From Bacteroidota bacterium (GTDB lineage Bacteria; Bacteroidota; Rhodothermia; Rhodothermales; UBA10348): DNA of 5,275 nucleotides. Where the stretch lies: positions 1 through 5,275 of the forward strand of contig JAAZVD010000135.1 of assembly GCA_018623785.1 (NCBI GenBank), given 5' to 3'. Under the pieces are notes generated by a model. The model was not told the origin of the DNA and did not search any database. It saw only the letters and a program-made list of their open reading frames with translations. The translations under genes were made by a program, and so were the position numbers. Positions 1-5,275 of this stretch are shown in pieces (positions within the stretch are counted from its first letter, which is position 1; each line of letters begins with the position of its first letter).

Positions 1-8
1 GCGTGCGT

Positions 9-11
9 TGA
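9..11 (+). other. In-frame TGA interrupting the epimerase reading frame
   Basis: In the frame of the epimerase the left edge reads V-R-stop-L-V-R. Extended SDR proteins usually have VRALVR or VRCLVR here, at the end of the second beta strand of the Rossmann fold. The stop thus stands where Ala or Cys is expected; a TGC Cys codon would become TGA by one base change. Flanking residues on both sides keep the family pattern and the frame, which argues for a point change rather than an insertion or deletion at this spot. Only two codons are visible before it, so an upstream frame change cannot be excluded. Confidence 0.6.
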
Positions 12-50
12 CTTGTTCGCCACGATCCCAAGTGGCTGGATGGCCTTCCC

Positions 51-896
51 GTGGACGTCATCGAGGGCACGCTGCATACCCCCGAGGCACTGAAAATTGG
101 TGTCGGAGATGCACATGTCGTGCTGCATATGGCAGGACGCACCCGCGCGCCCGAGCGGAGCGCATTCATCCAGGACAACGTCGAAGGCACGCTGCATCTG
201 ATGCAGGCGGCAGGCAACGCTCCGACGGTGGTACACACGATCGTGGCCAGCAGCCTCGCCGCCGTAGGTAGTGGCGGTTCAGGTATCGTCGACGAATCCA
301 CCCCCTTACGTCCAGTCAGTGATTACGGTTACTCCAAGGCGCGCATGGAAGAGGTCTTACAGTCGTGGATACCGCGCCTGCCGCTGACCATTATCCGACC
401 ACCCGCGGTGTATGGTCCACGCGAAACCGACATTCTGACCTTTTTTCAGTCCGTGGCTCGTGGTCTCTGCCCGATCGTCGGCGATGGCGCCCAGCCCAGT
501 CTGAGTCTCGTTTTTGCGGACGATCTGGTACAGGGGATCCTGAACAGTGTCGGCAGAAAGACGGCATTCGGACAAACCTATTTCATGGGTGGTCCTTGCC
601 AAGTGGCCTGGAACGATGTCCGGAACGCGACGGCACAAGTACTTGGGAGGCGAGTCCTGACCCTTCGGGTTCCTCGGTCCATCGTACCCGTGGTTGGCGC
701 GGTGAGCGAGTGGTTCGGAAAACTGACCGGAACATACCCCCCACTGAACCGGGAAAAAGCCCGTGAAATTCTGCAGGCAGCCCTGATGTGCTCAAGTAAA
801 AAGGCCTCGCAAGACCTTGGATATGCGCCGGCCACGGACCTTGAACACGGTATACGGGAAACCATTGCCTGGTACCAGGCCCGGAACTGGCTCTGA
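51..896 (+). CDS. NAD(P)-dependent epimerase/dehydratase, extended SDR family; N-terminus missing or broken
   Basis: This is an extended short-chain dehydrogenase/reductase of the NAD-dependent epimerase/dehydratase type, probably cytosolic and acting on a nucleotide sugar or similar substrate. Counting from the GTG at 51, visible family marks are HMAG (residues 26-29, the strand-4 motif), the active-site Ser pair in VASS (67-68), the catalytic YxxxK as YGYSK (Y92, K96) and RPPAVYGP (116-123), followed by a C-terminal substrate domain ending in a typical 'SSKKASQDLGY ... GIRETIAWYQ' tail. The glycine-rich Rossmann motif that should begin the protein is absent, so GTG 51 is only the first start codon after a stop, not a convincing true start. 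The same frame between 12 and 50 still reads as family sequence (LVRHDPKWLDGLP), and a TGA at 9-11 interrupts it. The gene is therefore either a pseudogene, split, or affected by a base error. The family is clear; the substrate is not. Confidence 0.8.
   Translation: MDVIEGTLHTPEALKIGVGDAHVVLHMAGRTRAPERSAFIQDNVEGTLHLMQAAGNAPTVVHTIVASSLAAVGSGGSGIVDESTPLRPVSDYGYSKARMEEVLQSWIPRLPLTIIRPPAVYGPRETDILTFFQSVARGLCPIVGDGAQPSLSLVFADDLVQGILNSVGRKTAFGQTYFMGGPCQVAWNDVRNATAQVLGRRVLTLRVPRSIVPVVGAVSEWFGKLTGTYPPLNREKAREILQAALMCSSKKASQDLGYAPATDLEHGIRETIAWYQARNWL
61..197 (+). repeat. In-frame 17-base near-identical direct repeat (61-77 and 181-197) inside the epimerase gene
   Basis: Positions 61-77 and 181-197 match at 16 of 17 bases (only 65 g versus 185 a differs) and lie exactly 120 bases, or 40 codons, apart. 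Both copies encode EGTLH in the same frame. In the second copy the context 'NVEGTLHLMQAA' is the usual SDR sequence. In the first copy the family normally has EGDL followed by D-P, whereas this gene has EGTLHTP. The repeat could be coincidence of two similar motifs or a small copying event. Confidence 0.6.
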
Positions 897-937
897 GATT
901 ATCCCGATCACTTCGTGCCAGAAGCCGGGGTGTATGC

Positions 938-945
938 TATCTTTG
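938..945 (+). promoter_or_regulatory. Possible Bacteroidota-type -7 promoter box (TAnnTTTG)
   Basis: The spacer before the oxoglutarate dehydrogenase gene contains TATCTTTG, an exact fit to the TAnnTTTG -7 element described for Bacteroidota housekeeping promoters. The matching -33 element (TTTG or TTG about 19-20 bases upstream) is not clear: the nearest candidate is TTCG at 912-915, at a slightly long spacing of 22 bases. An eight-base pattern with two free positions can occur by chance, and the host group is itself inferred, so this is a weak call. If real, transcription would start about 110 bases before the GTG start and give a long leader. Confidence 0.25.
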
Positions 946-948
946 AAG

Positions 949-964
949 CGCCTGCGAAAAGGCG
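949..964 (+). other. Small hairpin in the spacer before the oxoglutarate dehydrogenase gene
   Basis: CGCCT (949-953) and AGGCG (960-964) can pair in a five-base-pair stem with a six-base loop. No T-run follows on either strand, so it is not a convincing intrinsic terminator for the epimerase. It would lie just downstream of the possible promoter box and could be part of the leader, or be chance. Confidence 0.2.
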
Positions 965-1048
965 AATATGTAAGCCTGTATCGAATCCTGCATACGCTGT
1001 GATCGTTGATTCGGTGCGCTTCCAGAAACCCGTCCCCCTCATTACATC

Positions 1049-1052
1049 GGAG
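1049..1052 (+). promoter_or_regulatory. Ribosome binding site supporting the GTG start at 1061
   Basis: GGAG lies 8 bases before the GTG at 1061, a normal Shine-Dalgarno core and spacing. It supports GTG 1061 as the start, and the protein that begins there matches the expected conserved N-terminal helix of E1 oxoglutarate dehydrogenases from its fifth residue. Confidence 0.6.
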
Positions 1053-1060
1053 TCCGCACC

Positions 1061-4000
1061 GTGACACCGCTAGGATTCAACACCGGCTATATTGAAGAAC
1101 TGTATCGTCAGTACCTGCAGGAACCTGACAGCGTAGGCGAAAACTGGAAAGAGTTCTTCAAGGACTTTACTCCGGATGATGGGTTCGTGGCGCCGGTTCA
1201 AGCTCCTAGCGGTGGCACCCCCTCCAAGCCGGCCCCGGCATCGGCGCCGGAAGGACTGGAACATGCCGACGAGAAGCCTATCCGCGGCCCCGCGGCAAAG
1301 ATTGTCGAAAATATGGAGGCCAGTCTGGGTGTCCCGACGGCTACGTCGGTACGTGCGGTCCCGGTCAAACTGATGGCGGAAAACCGGGCACTGATCAATG
1401 ACCATCAGCGCCATGTAGGCGGGCATAAGGTATCCTACACGCACATCATTGCGTGGGCTGTAGTCAAGGGGCTTACAGCCTTCCCCTCCATGAACACTAC
1501 CTACCGCAAGGAGGGGGATGATGGCCATATCCACGTTATCCCACATGATGTCAACCTAGGATTGGCCATCGACATGGAGCGTCGCGGCAAACGCACGCTG
1601 CTGGTACCAAACATCAAGCAGGCGGACGGTCTCAACTTTGCCCAGCTTCTGGGTGCCTACAACGACCTGGTGCGACGCGCACGCGATAACAAGCTCGGCA
1701 TTGAAGACTTTGCCCGGACATCGGCTACGTTGACCAACCCGGGCATGATCGGTACCAACCTGAGTGTACCCCGTCTTATGCCCGGTCAGGGTGTTATCGT
1801 CGGTGTGGGCTCCATCGGGTATCCCGCCGAGTTCTATGCCGTTCCGCCGGATACGATCAACCAGACGGGGATTTCGCAGGTCATGACTATTACGTCGACC
1901 TACGACCACCGCGTCATCCAGGGCGCAGAAAGCGGTGCCTTCCTGGCCTATGTGGATCAGTTGCTACGCGGCGACCACCAGTTTTATCAGGACATCTTCC
2001 GGGATCTAGGCATCCCGTTCCAACCTTGGACCTTATCGGAAGACTCCACGTCCCGAGTAGGCGTGCGCTCGCGTGGTGCAAAAAAGGAAGCCGTCCGCAA
2101 GGCAGCCTCCGTGCTGCAGCTCATACGCGCTTACCGCGTCCGGGGGCACCTGCAGGCTGATATCAACCCCTTGGGGTATGATTGGCAGCCGCACGCGGAG
2201 CTCGATCCCTCATCCTACGGCCTGACCATCTGGGACCTTGATCGGGAATTCCCGACAGGCGGGCTCGGCGGCGAGGAGATGCTGCCGCTTCGTGACATCC
2301 TCGACATCCTCAGGCGTACCTACACGCGCAAGATCGGTATCGAGTTCATGCACATCTCCTCTCCGGAAGAGAAGCGTTGGTTGACCGAGCGCATGGAACC
2401 CAGTGGTTCGGAGTTTGCCGTGGACACGGAAGCCATGATGCGTATGCTGCAAAAGCTCAATGCCGCCGAGGCCTTTGAGACCTTCCTGCATACGAAATAC
2501 ATCGGCCACAAACGGTTCTCGCTGGAAGGATCTGAGACCATCATCCCGATGCTCGACCAGATTCTCTCCAACGCAGCCGAGGGAGGTGTAAGCCAGGTCG
2601 TCATGGGAATGGCCCATCGCGGACGGCTCAATGTGCTGGCCAACATCATGAACAAGCCCTACGAGGTTATTTTCTCGGAATTTGAGGGCAACCTGGATCC
2701 CAATACCACGCAGGGCTCCGGGGATGTGAAGTACCATCTGGGCTCCACGGGCACACATACGGCCCCAGGAGGACAGGAGGTCACCATCTCTCTGGCCTCC
2801 AATCCTAGTCACCTCGAAGCGGTCAACCCGGTCGTCGAAGGTATGGTGCGGGCCAAGCAGGAAGCCCGCCGCAACGAGCCTGACAACCCGGACGGAGACT
2901 TTCAGGATGCTGTCATCCCGATCTTGATCCATGGAGATGCTGCTTTTGCGGGCCAAGGAGTAGTAGCGGAAACGCTGCATATGTCCCAACTGCCAGGCTA
3001 TCACACAGGGGGAACGATTCACGTTGTGATCAACAACCAGATCGGGTTCACTACGGGTCCGGAGGCGGCACGCAGCTCGCAGTATGCCACGGACAGTGCC
3101 CGCATGATACAGGCCCCCATTTTTCACGTAAACGGAGACGATCCGGAAGCCTGCGTCCGTGTCGCACGCATGGCGCTCGAGTACCGACAGGCCTTTAACA
3201 AAGATGTCGTCATCGACGTGCTTTCGTACCGGGTCCGCGGTCACAACGAAGGCGACGAGCCCACCTACACGCAGCCGACGCTCTACAAGAAGATCGAGGC
3301 CAAGCGATCGCCCCGTAAGCTGTACACCGAACTGCTTCTTCGCCGCGGCAACATGGAGCCGGATCAGGCTGAGCAAATGCTCGAGGACTATCGTAGCCGT
3401 TTGCAGGAGGCCTTTGAAAGAACCAAAGAGATTATTGAACGGGAAGCACCGAGCGACGTCGACTTACTGGCCAAACCGGAGTCGGCTCCGCTGCCAACGG
3501 TTGATACCAACGCTGATGCGGCAGAGCTGAACGCGGTGGTCAAAGCTCTCATCAGCCTTCCCGAAGACTTCAGGGTGCACCCTAAGCTGGCGCGTCAGTT
3601 CTCCCGCCGGGATAAGCTTTTCAGCGAGGAAAAGCGCATTGATTGGGGCTTTGCAGAGGCGCTGGCGTTCGGCTCCATCTTGCTCGAGGGTACACGTGTC
3701 CGCATATCCGGGCAGGACTCGCGCCGCGGAACGTTCAGCCATCGCCACGCCGTCCTCTACGATCAGGAAACGGGCGAACAGTACATTCCCCTCAACCATA
3801 TCCGGGATGACCAGGAGAGCTTGTTCATCTACGATTCGCTCCTCTCCGAGTACGCGGTGTGTGGATTCGAGTATGGCTATTCCGTAGCCAACCCGGATGC
3901 ACTCGTTGTCTGGGAGGCACAGTTCGGTGACTTTGCCAACGGAGCCCAGATCGTTTTTGATCAGTTCCTGTCGGCCGCCGAAGAGAAGTGGAGACAGACG

Positions 4001-4660
4001 AGCAGCATGGTCCTGCTCCTTCCTCACGGCTATGAAGGGCAGGGGCCGGAGCACTCGTCCGCACGGCTGGAGCGCTTTCTGCAACTGTGCGCCGAGAACA
4101 ACATGATCGTGTGTTCTTTCTCCACGCCGGCCAACCTCTTCCATGGCCTGCGCCGCCAGGCATCCAAGGATATTCGGAAACCGCTCGTCGTGATGTCCCC
4201 CAAGAGTCTCCTGCGTCACCCGGGGGTCATCTCAGCACCAGAGGAACTGACGAAAGGGTCTTTCCAGCCGGTGATTCCTGCGGACATGGAGGCCGCGGAG
4301 CGCATTGTCTTCTGCAGTGGGAAGGTATTCTATGACCTGTCCGAGCAGCTGGGCGATGCACCGGTGGCGCTCGTTCGCATCGAGCAGCTCTACCCATTCC
4401 CTGAAGAGGCCGTCATTGCTGAACTGAACCGCTTCAAGGATGCCAAAGATGTACTTTGGGTCCAGGAAGAGCCCGAGAACATGGGCGCGTGGCACTTCCT
4501 GCACCGCCGCATGGATGCGGCACTCGAGGCGTCGGCCTTGAACGGTCAGCGGGTTCGATACGTGGGACGGAAGGCGTCGGCTAGCCCGGCTACCGGATCC
4601 GCTCAGATCCATGCGGCGGAACAAGCCGTTCTGGTCCGCAAAGCCCTTAGGCTGGACTGA
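1061..4660 (+). CDS. kgd: Fused 2-oxoglutarate dehydrogenase E1 / dihydrolipoyl succinyltransferase-type protein (multifunctional 2-oxoglutarate decarboxylase, Kgd/OdhA type)
   Basis: TCA-cycle enzyme of 1199 residues that decarboxylates 2-oxoglutarate with thiamine diphosphate and should pass the succinyl group through lipoate to CoA. Order of domains: E1 N-terminal helix (about 5-37, GFNTGYIEELYRQYL); Ala/Pro/Gly-rich linker (44-66); E2-type acyltransferase domain (about 74-313) with TNPGMIGT (225-232) and the active-site DHR (282-284, His283); then the E1 part, with IRAYRVRGH (355-363), HRGRLN (His519), KYHLG (His559), the thiamine diphosphate/metal motif GDAAFAGQG (625-633; Asp626) to NNQIGF (658-663; Asn659), RVRGHNEGDEP (724-734), SGQDSRRGTF (883-892), the Glu of GFEYGY (Glu937, the expected cofactor-activating Glu), and HGYEGQGPEHSS (989-1000). 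All expected E1 catalytic residues look present. No lipoyl or E1/E3-binding domain precedes the E2 domain, so a separate lipoylated partner and an E3 are needed. Length and layout match the actinobacterial Kgd/OdhA form rather than the roughly 930-residue E. coli SucA. Confidence 0.93.
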   Translation: MTPLGFNTGYIEELYRQYLQEPDSVGENWKEFFKDFTPDDGFVAPVQAPSGGTPSKPAPASAPEGLEHADEKPIRGPAAKIVENMEASLGVPTATSVRAVPVKLMAENRALINDHQRHVGGHKVSYTHIIAWAVVKGLTAFPSMNTTYRKEGDDGHIHVIPHDVNLGLAIDMERRGKRTLLVPNIKQADGLNFAQLLGAYNDLVRRARDNKLGIEDFARTSATLTNPGMIGTNLSVPRLMPGQGVIVGVGSIGYPAEFYAVPPDTINQTGISQVMTITSTYDHRVIQGAESGAFLAYVDQLLRGDHQFYQDIFRDLGIPFQPWTLSEDSTSRVGVRSRGAKKEAVRKAASVLQLIRAYRVRGHLQADINPLGYDWQPHAELDPSSYGLTIWDLDREFPTGGLGGEEMLPLRDILDILRRTYTRKIGIEFMHISSPEEKRWLTERMEPSGSEFAVDTEAMMRMLQKLNAAEAFETFLHTKYIGHKRFSLEGSETIIPMLDQILSNAAEGGVSQVVMGMAHRGRLNVLANIMNKPYEVIFSEFEGNLDPNTTQGSGDVKYHLGSTGTHTAPGGQEVTISLASNPSHLEAVNPVVEGMVRAKQEARRNEPDNPDGDFQDAVIPILIHGDAAFAGQGVVAETLHMSQLPGYHTGGTIHVVINNQIGFTTGPEAARSSQYATDSARMIQAPIFHVNGDDPEACVRVARMALEYRQAFNKDVVIDVLSYRVRGHNEGDEPTYTQPTLYKKIEAKRSPRKLYTELLLRRGNMEPDQAEQMLEDYRSRLQEAFERTKEIIEREAPSDVDLLAKPESAPLPTVDTNADAAELNAVVKALISLPEDFRVHPKLARQFSRRDKLFSEEKRIDWGFAEALAFGSILLEGTRVRISGQDSRRGTFSHRHAVLYDQETGEQYIPLNHIRDDQESLFIYDSLLSEYAVCGFEYGYSVANPDALVVWEAQFGDFANGAQIVFDQFLSAAEEKWRQTSSMVLLLPHGYEGQGPEHSSARLERFLQLCAENNMIVCSFSTPANLFHGLRRQASKDIRKPLVVMSPKSLLRHPGVISAPEELTKGSFQPVIPADMEAAERIVFCSGKVFYDLSEQLGDAPVALVRIEQLYPFPEEAVIAELNRFKDAKDVLWVQEEPENMGAWHFLHRRMDAALEASALNGQRVRYVGRKASASPATGSAQIHAAEQAVLVRKALRLD
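1280..2000 (+). other. E2 (succinyltransferase) catalytic domain within the fused dehydrogenase
   Basis: Residues about 74-313 of the fused protein form a 2-oxoacid dehydrogenase acyltransferase domain. Visible marks are HKVSYTHIIAWAVVKGL (trimer core region), LTNPGMIGTNLSVPRLMPGQG, and TSTYDHRVIQGAESG. The catalytic His is kept (His283). In free-standing E2 proteins the motif is DHRxxDG, with an Asp four residues after the His; here Gln287 stands at that place. From memory the actinobacterial Kgd/OdhA proteins share this Gln, so it is a subfamily trait and not a lesion. Domain limits are approximate. Confidence 0.85.
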
Positions 4661-4664
4661 GTCG

Positions 4665-5275
4665 TCACAGGCCTGTCCTGATTCGATGCAGAAATGTATC
4701 CAGCGCATGCTCCAGATTGCCGGTGGCACCGACGATCCGGGGGGCACCTGGCAGGGTCAGCGCCTGCTCAATTCCGGTAGCGAGATCGAGATTGGTCTGC
4801 TCCTGGATGGCCCACCAGTCATGGCCAGCGTGGTAGCGCCCCAGGTATTCCTGCTCGGGCTGACCGGGCGTCGGGATGAGCAGAGCCTTGGAGCCCGTAG
4901 CAGCCAGATCCATCAGGGTAGTGTATCCTGTACGGGAAACAACAACATCTGAGGCCGCCAGAGCATTCGAAAGTTCATGGGCGTCCAGATGTGTACGTAA
5001 TTCAACGTTGGAAAGAGGCGATGGGATGGGTGCCTGGCCCGGTAGACCGCGAGCAATCAGGAAGGTATGAGGCAGCTGCCGTGCCTGCTCCAGGACGGTT
5101 TCTTCAAACCGGGTACGCAGCGGCTCAGGTCCCGAACAGATGACCAGAACCTTCGTCCCGGAGCGGCTCTGGGCCGTGACCTTCTCCCCTGATGCCAACC
5201 GGGAGAGGGGCCCGATGTGGTTGGTATTTGGATCGCTCGCCTTCGATAACCGGCCGGCCAGGGATCCATGATCCC
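4665..5275 (-). CDS. Glycosyltransferase, family 28 C-terminal (MurG-like) type; partial, N-terminus beyond the right edge
   Basis: C-terminal portion of a GT-B fold glycosyltransferase, likely transferring a sugar from a nucleotide donor at the membrane face or in the cytosol; acceptor and sugar are unknown. The frame is open to the right edge, so the TTG at 5196-5198 is an internal Leu codon and not the start: the codons before it read NTNHIGPLSRL, a pattern I know from Bacteroidota proteins of this kind. Next come the strand KVLVICSGPEP (SGPEP at 5121-5135), which opens the second Rossmann half, then SDVVVSRTGYTTLMDL (SRTGYTTLMDL at 4905-4937) and TPGQPEQEYL (4842-4871), which correspond to the donor-nucleotide binding region of MurG-like enzymes (Gly-rich turn, then the P-G-Q-x-E-Q stretch). 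About 203 residues are visible; full family members of this type are roughly 350. It ends 4 bases from the stop of the convergent dehydrogenase gene. The fold call is firm; the precise function is not. Confidence 0.78.
   Translation of the reverse strand, partial: DHGSLAGRLSKASDPNTNHIGPLSRLASGEKVTAQSRSGTKVLVICSGPEPLRTRFEETVLEQARQLPHTFLIARGLPGQAPIPSPLSNVELRTHLDAHELSNALAASDVVVSRTGYTTLMDLAATGSKALLIPTPGQPEQEYLGRYHAGHDWWAIQEQTNLDLATGIEQALTLPGAPRIVGATGNLEHALDTFLHRIRTGL
4667..4676. other. Ten-base perfect palindrome at the convergent gene junction
   Basis: ACAGGCCTGT is a perfect palindrome starting in the stop codon of the minus-strand glycosyltransferase and reaching into its last codons, 6 bases past the dehydrogenase stop codon. 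It has no loop and no T-run on either side, so it is not a normal intrinsic terminator, and it may be chance. Confidence 0.25.

Noticed and set aside
9..11. TGA read as Trp or Gly under an alternative genetic code
   Set aside because: All three genes in the window end in TGA at positions that fit their families, and Trp is encoded by TGG, so TGA is a real stop here.
9..36. TGA at 9-11 as a selenocysteine codon, with a GCCAC/GTGGC stem (19-23 with 32-36) just downstream as a SECIS-like element
   Set aside because: The stem is only five pairs with an eight-base loop and lacks the usual bulged U and GU-containing apical loop of bacterial SECIS elements, and SDR epimerases are not a known selenoprotein family. 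A point change or error is simpler.
949..964. Hairpin as an intrinsic terminator of the epimerase gene
   Set aside because: Stem of five pairs with no following T-run on either strand.
934..1002. A 22-residue open frame (ATG 934 to TGA 1000-1002) in the spacer as a small gene or leader peptide
   Set aside because: No properly spaced ribosome site precedes the ATG (the GGGG run is only 3 bases away), the peptide has no recognisable motif or regulatory codon run, and the possible promoter box lies inside it.
2210..3376. Long minus-strand open frame (388 codons) opposite the dehydrogenase gene
   Set aside because: It lies wholly inside a well-supported E1 coding region, its translation has no recognisable domain, and such antisense frames are common in GC-rich genes.
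1..5275. Mobile element, defence system, CRISPR array or RNA gene
   Set aside because: No transposase, integrase, inverted-repeat pairs, regularly spaced repeats, or tRNA/rRNA-like segments were seen; nearly all bases are explained by three metabolic-type genes.

Overview
The window is about 5.3 kb of bacterial DNA with moderately high GC and dense coding. It holds three protein genes and no RNA genes, CRISPR arrays, insertion sequences or origins that I can see. All three reading frames end in TGA and Trp is read from TGG, so the genetic code is the standard bacterial one. The organism is most likely a member of Bacteroidota/Rhodothermota (Salinibacter- or Rhodothermus-like). This rests on three clues: a fused E2-E1 2-oxoglutarate dehydrogenase, which I recall from that group as well as from Actinobacteria; a family-28-like glycosyltransferase with the 'GPLSR...SGPEP' pattern common in Bacteroidota; and a TAnnTTTG box upstream of the central gene. 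The assignment is inference, not proof.

Layout: positions 1-896 (+) hold most of an extended short-chain dehydrogenase/epimerase whose N-terminal NAD-binding part lies off the left edge. An in-frame TGA at 9-11 sits inside recognisable family sequence, so the gene is either broken there or affected by a sequence error. Positions 897-1060 are a 164-base spacer with a possible promoter box, a small hairpin and a ribosome binding site. Positions 1061-4660 (+) encode a complete 1199-residue fused 2-oxoglutarate dehydrogenase/decarboxylase with an E2-type succinyltransferase domain (Kgd/OdhA type). Positions 4665-5275 (-) hold the C-terminal part of a glycosyltransferase that converges on the central gene, with only 4 bases between the two stop codons, and runs off the right edge.

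How they fit together: the central gene is a TCA-cycle enzyme that carries E1 and E2 catalysis but no lipoyl domain, so it should depend on a lipoylated partner encoded elsewhere. The epimerase and the glycosyltransferase would suit nucleotide-sugar or cell-envelope glycan metabolism, but neither substrate can be read from sequence and they lie on opposite strands, so no shared pathway is claimed. The window looks mostly like ordinary core metabolism. The points most worth a second look are the broken start of the epimerase, a 17-base near-repeat that seems to have altered a conserved motif in it, and the architecture of the fused dehydrogenase.
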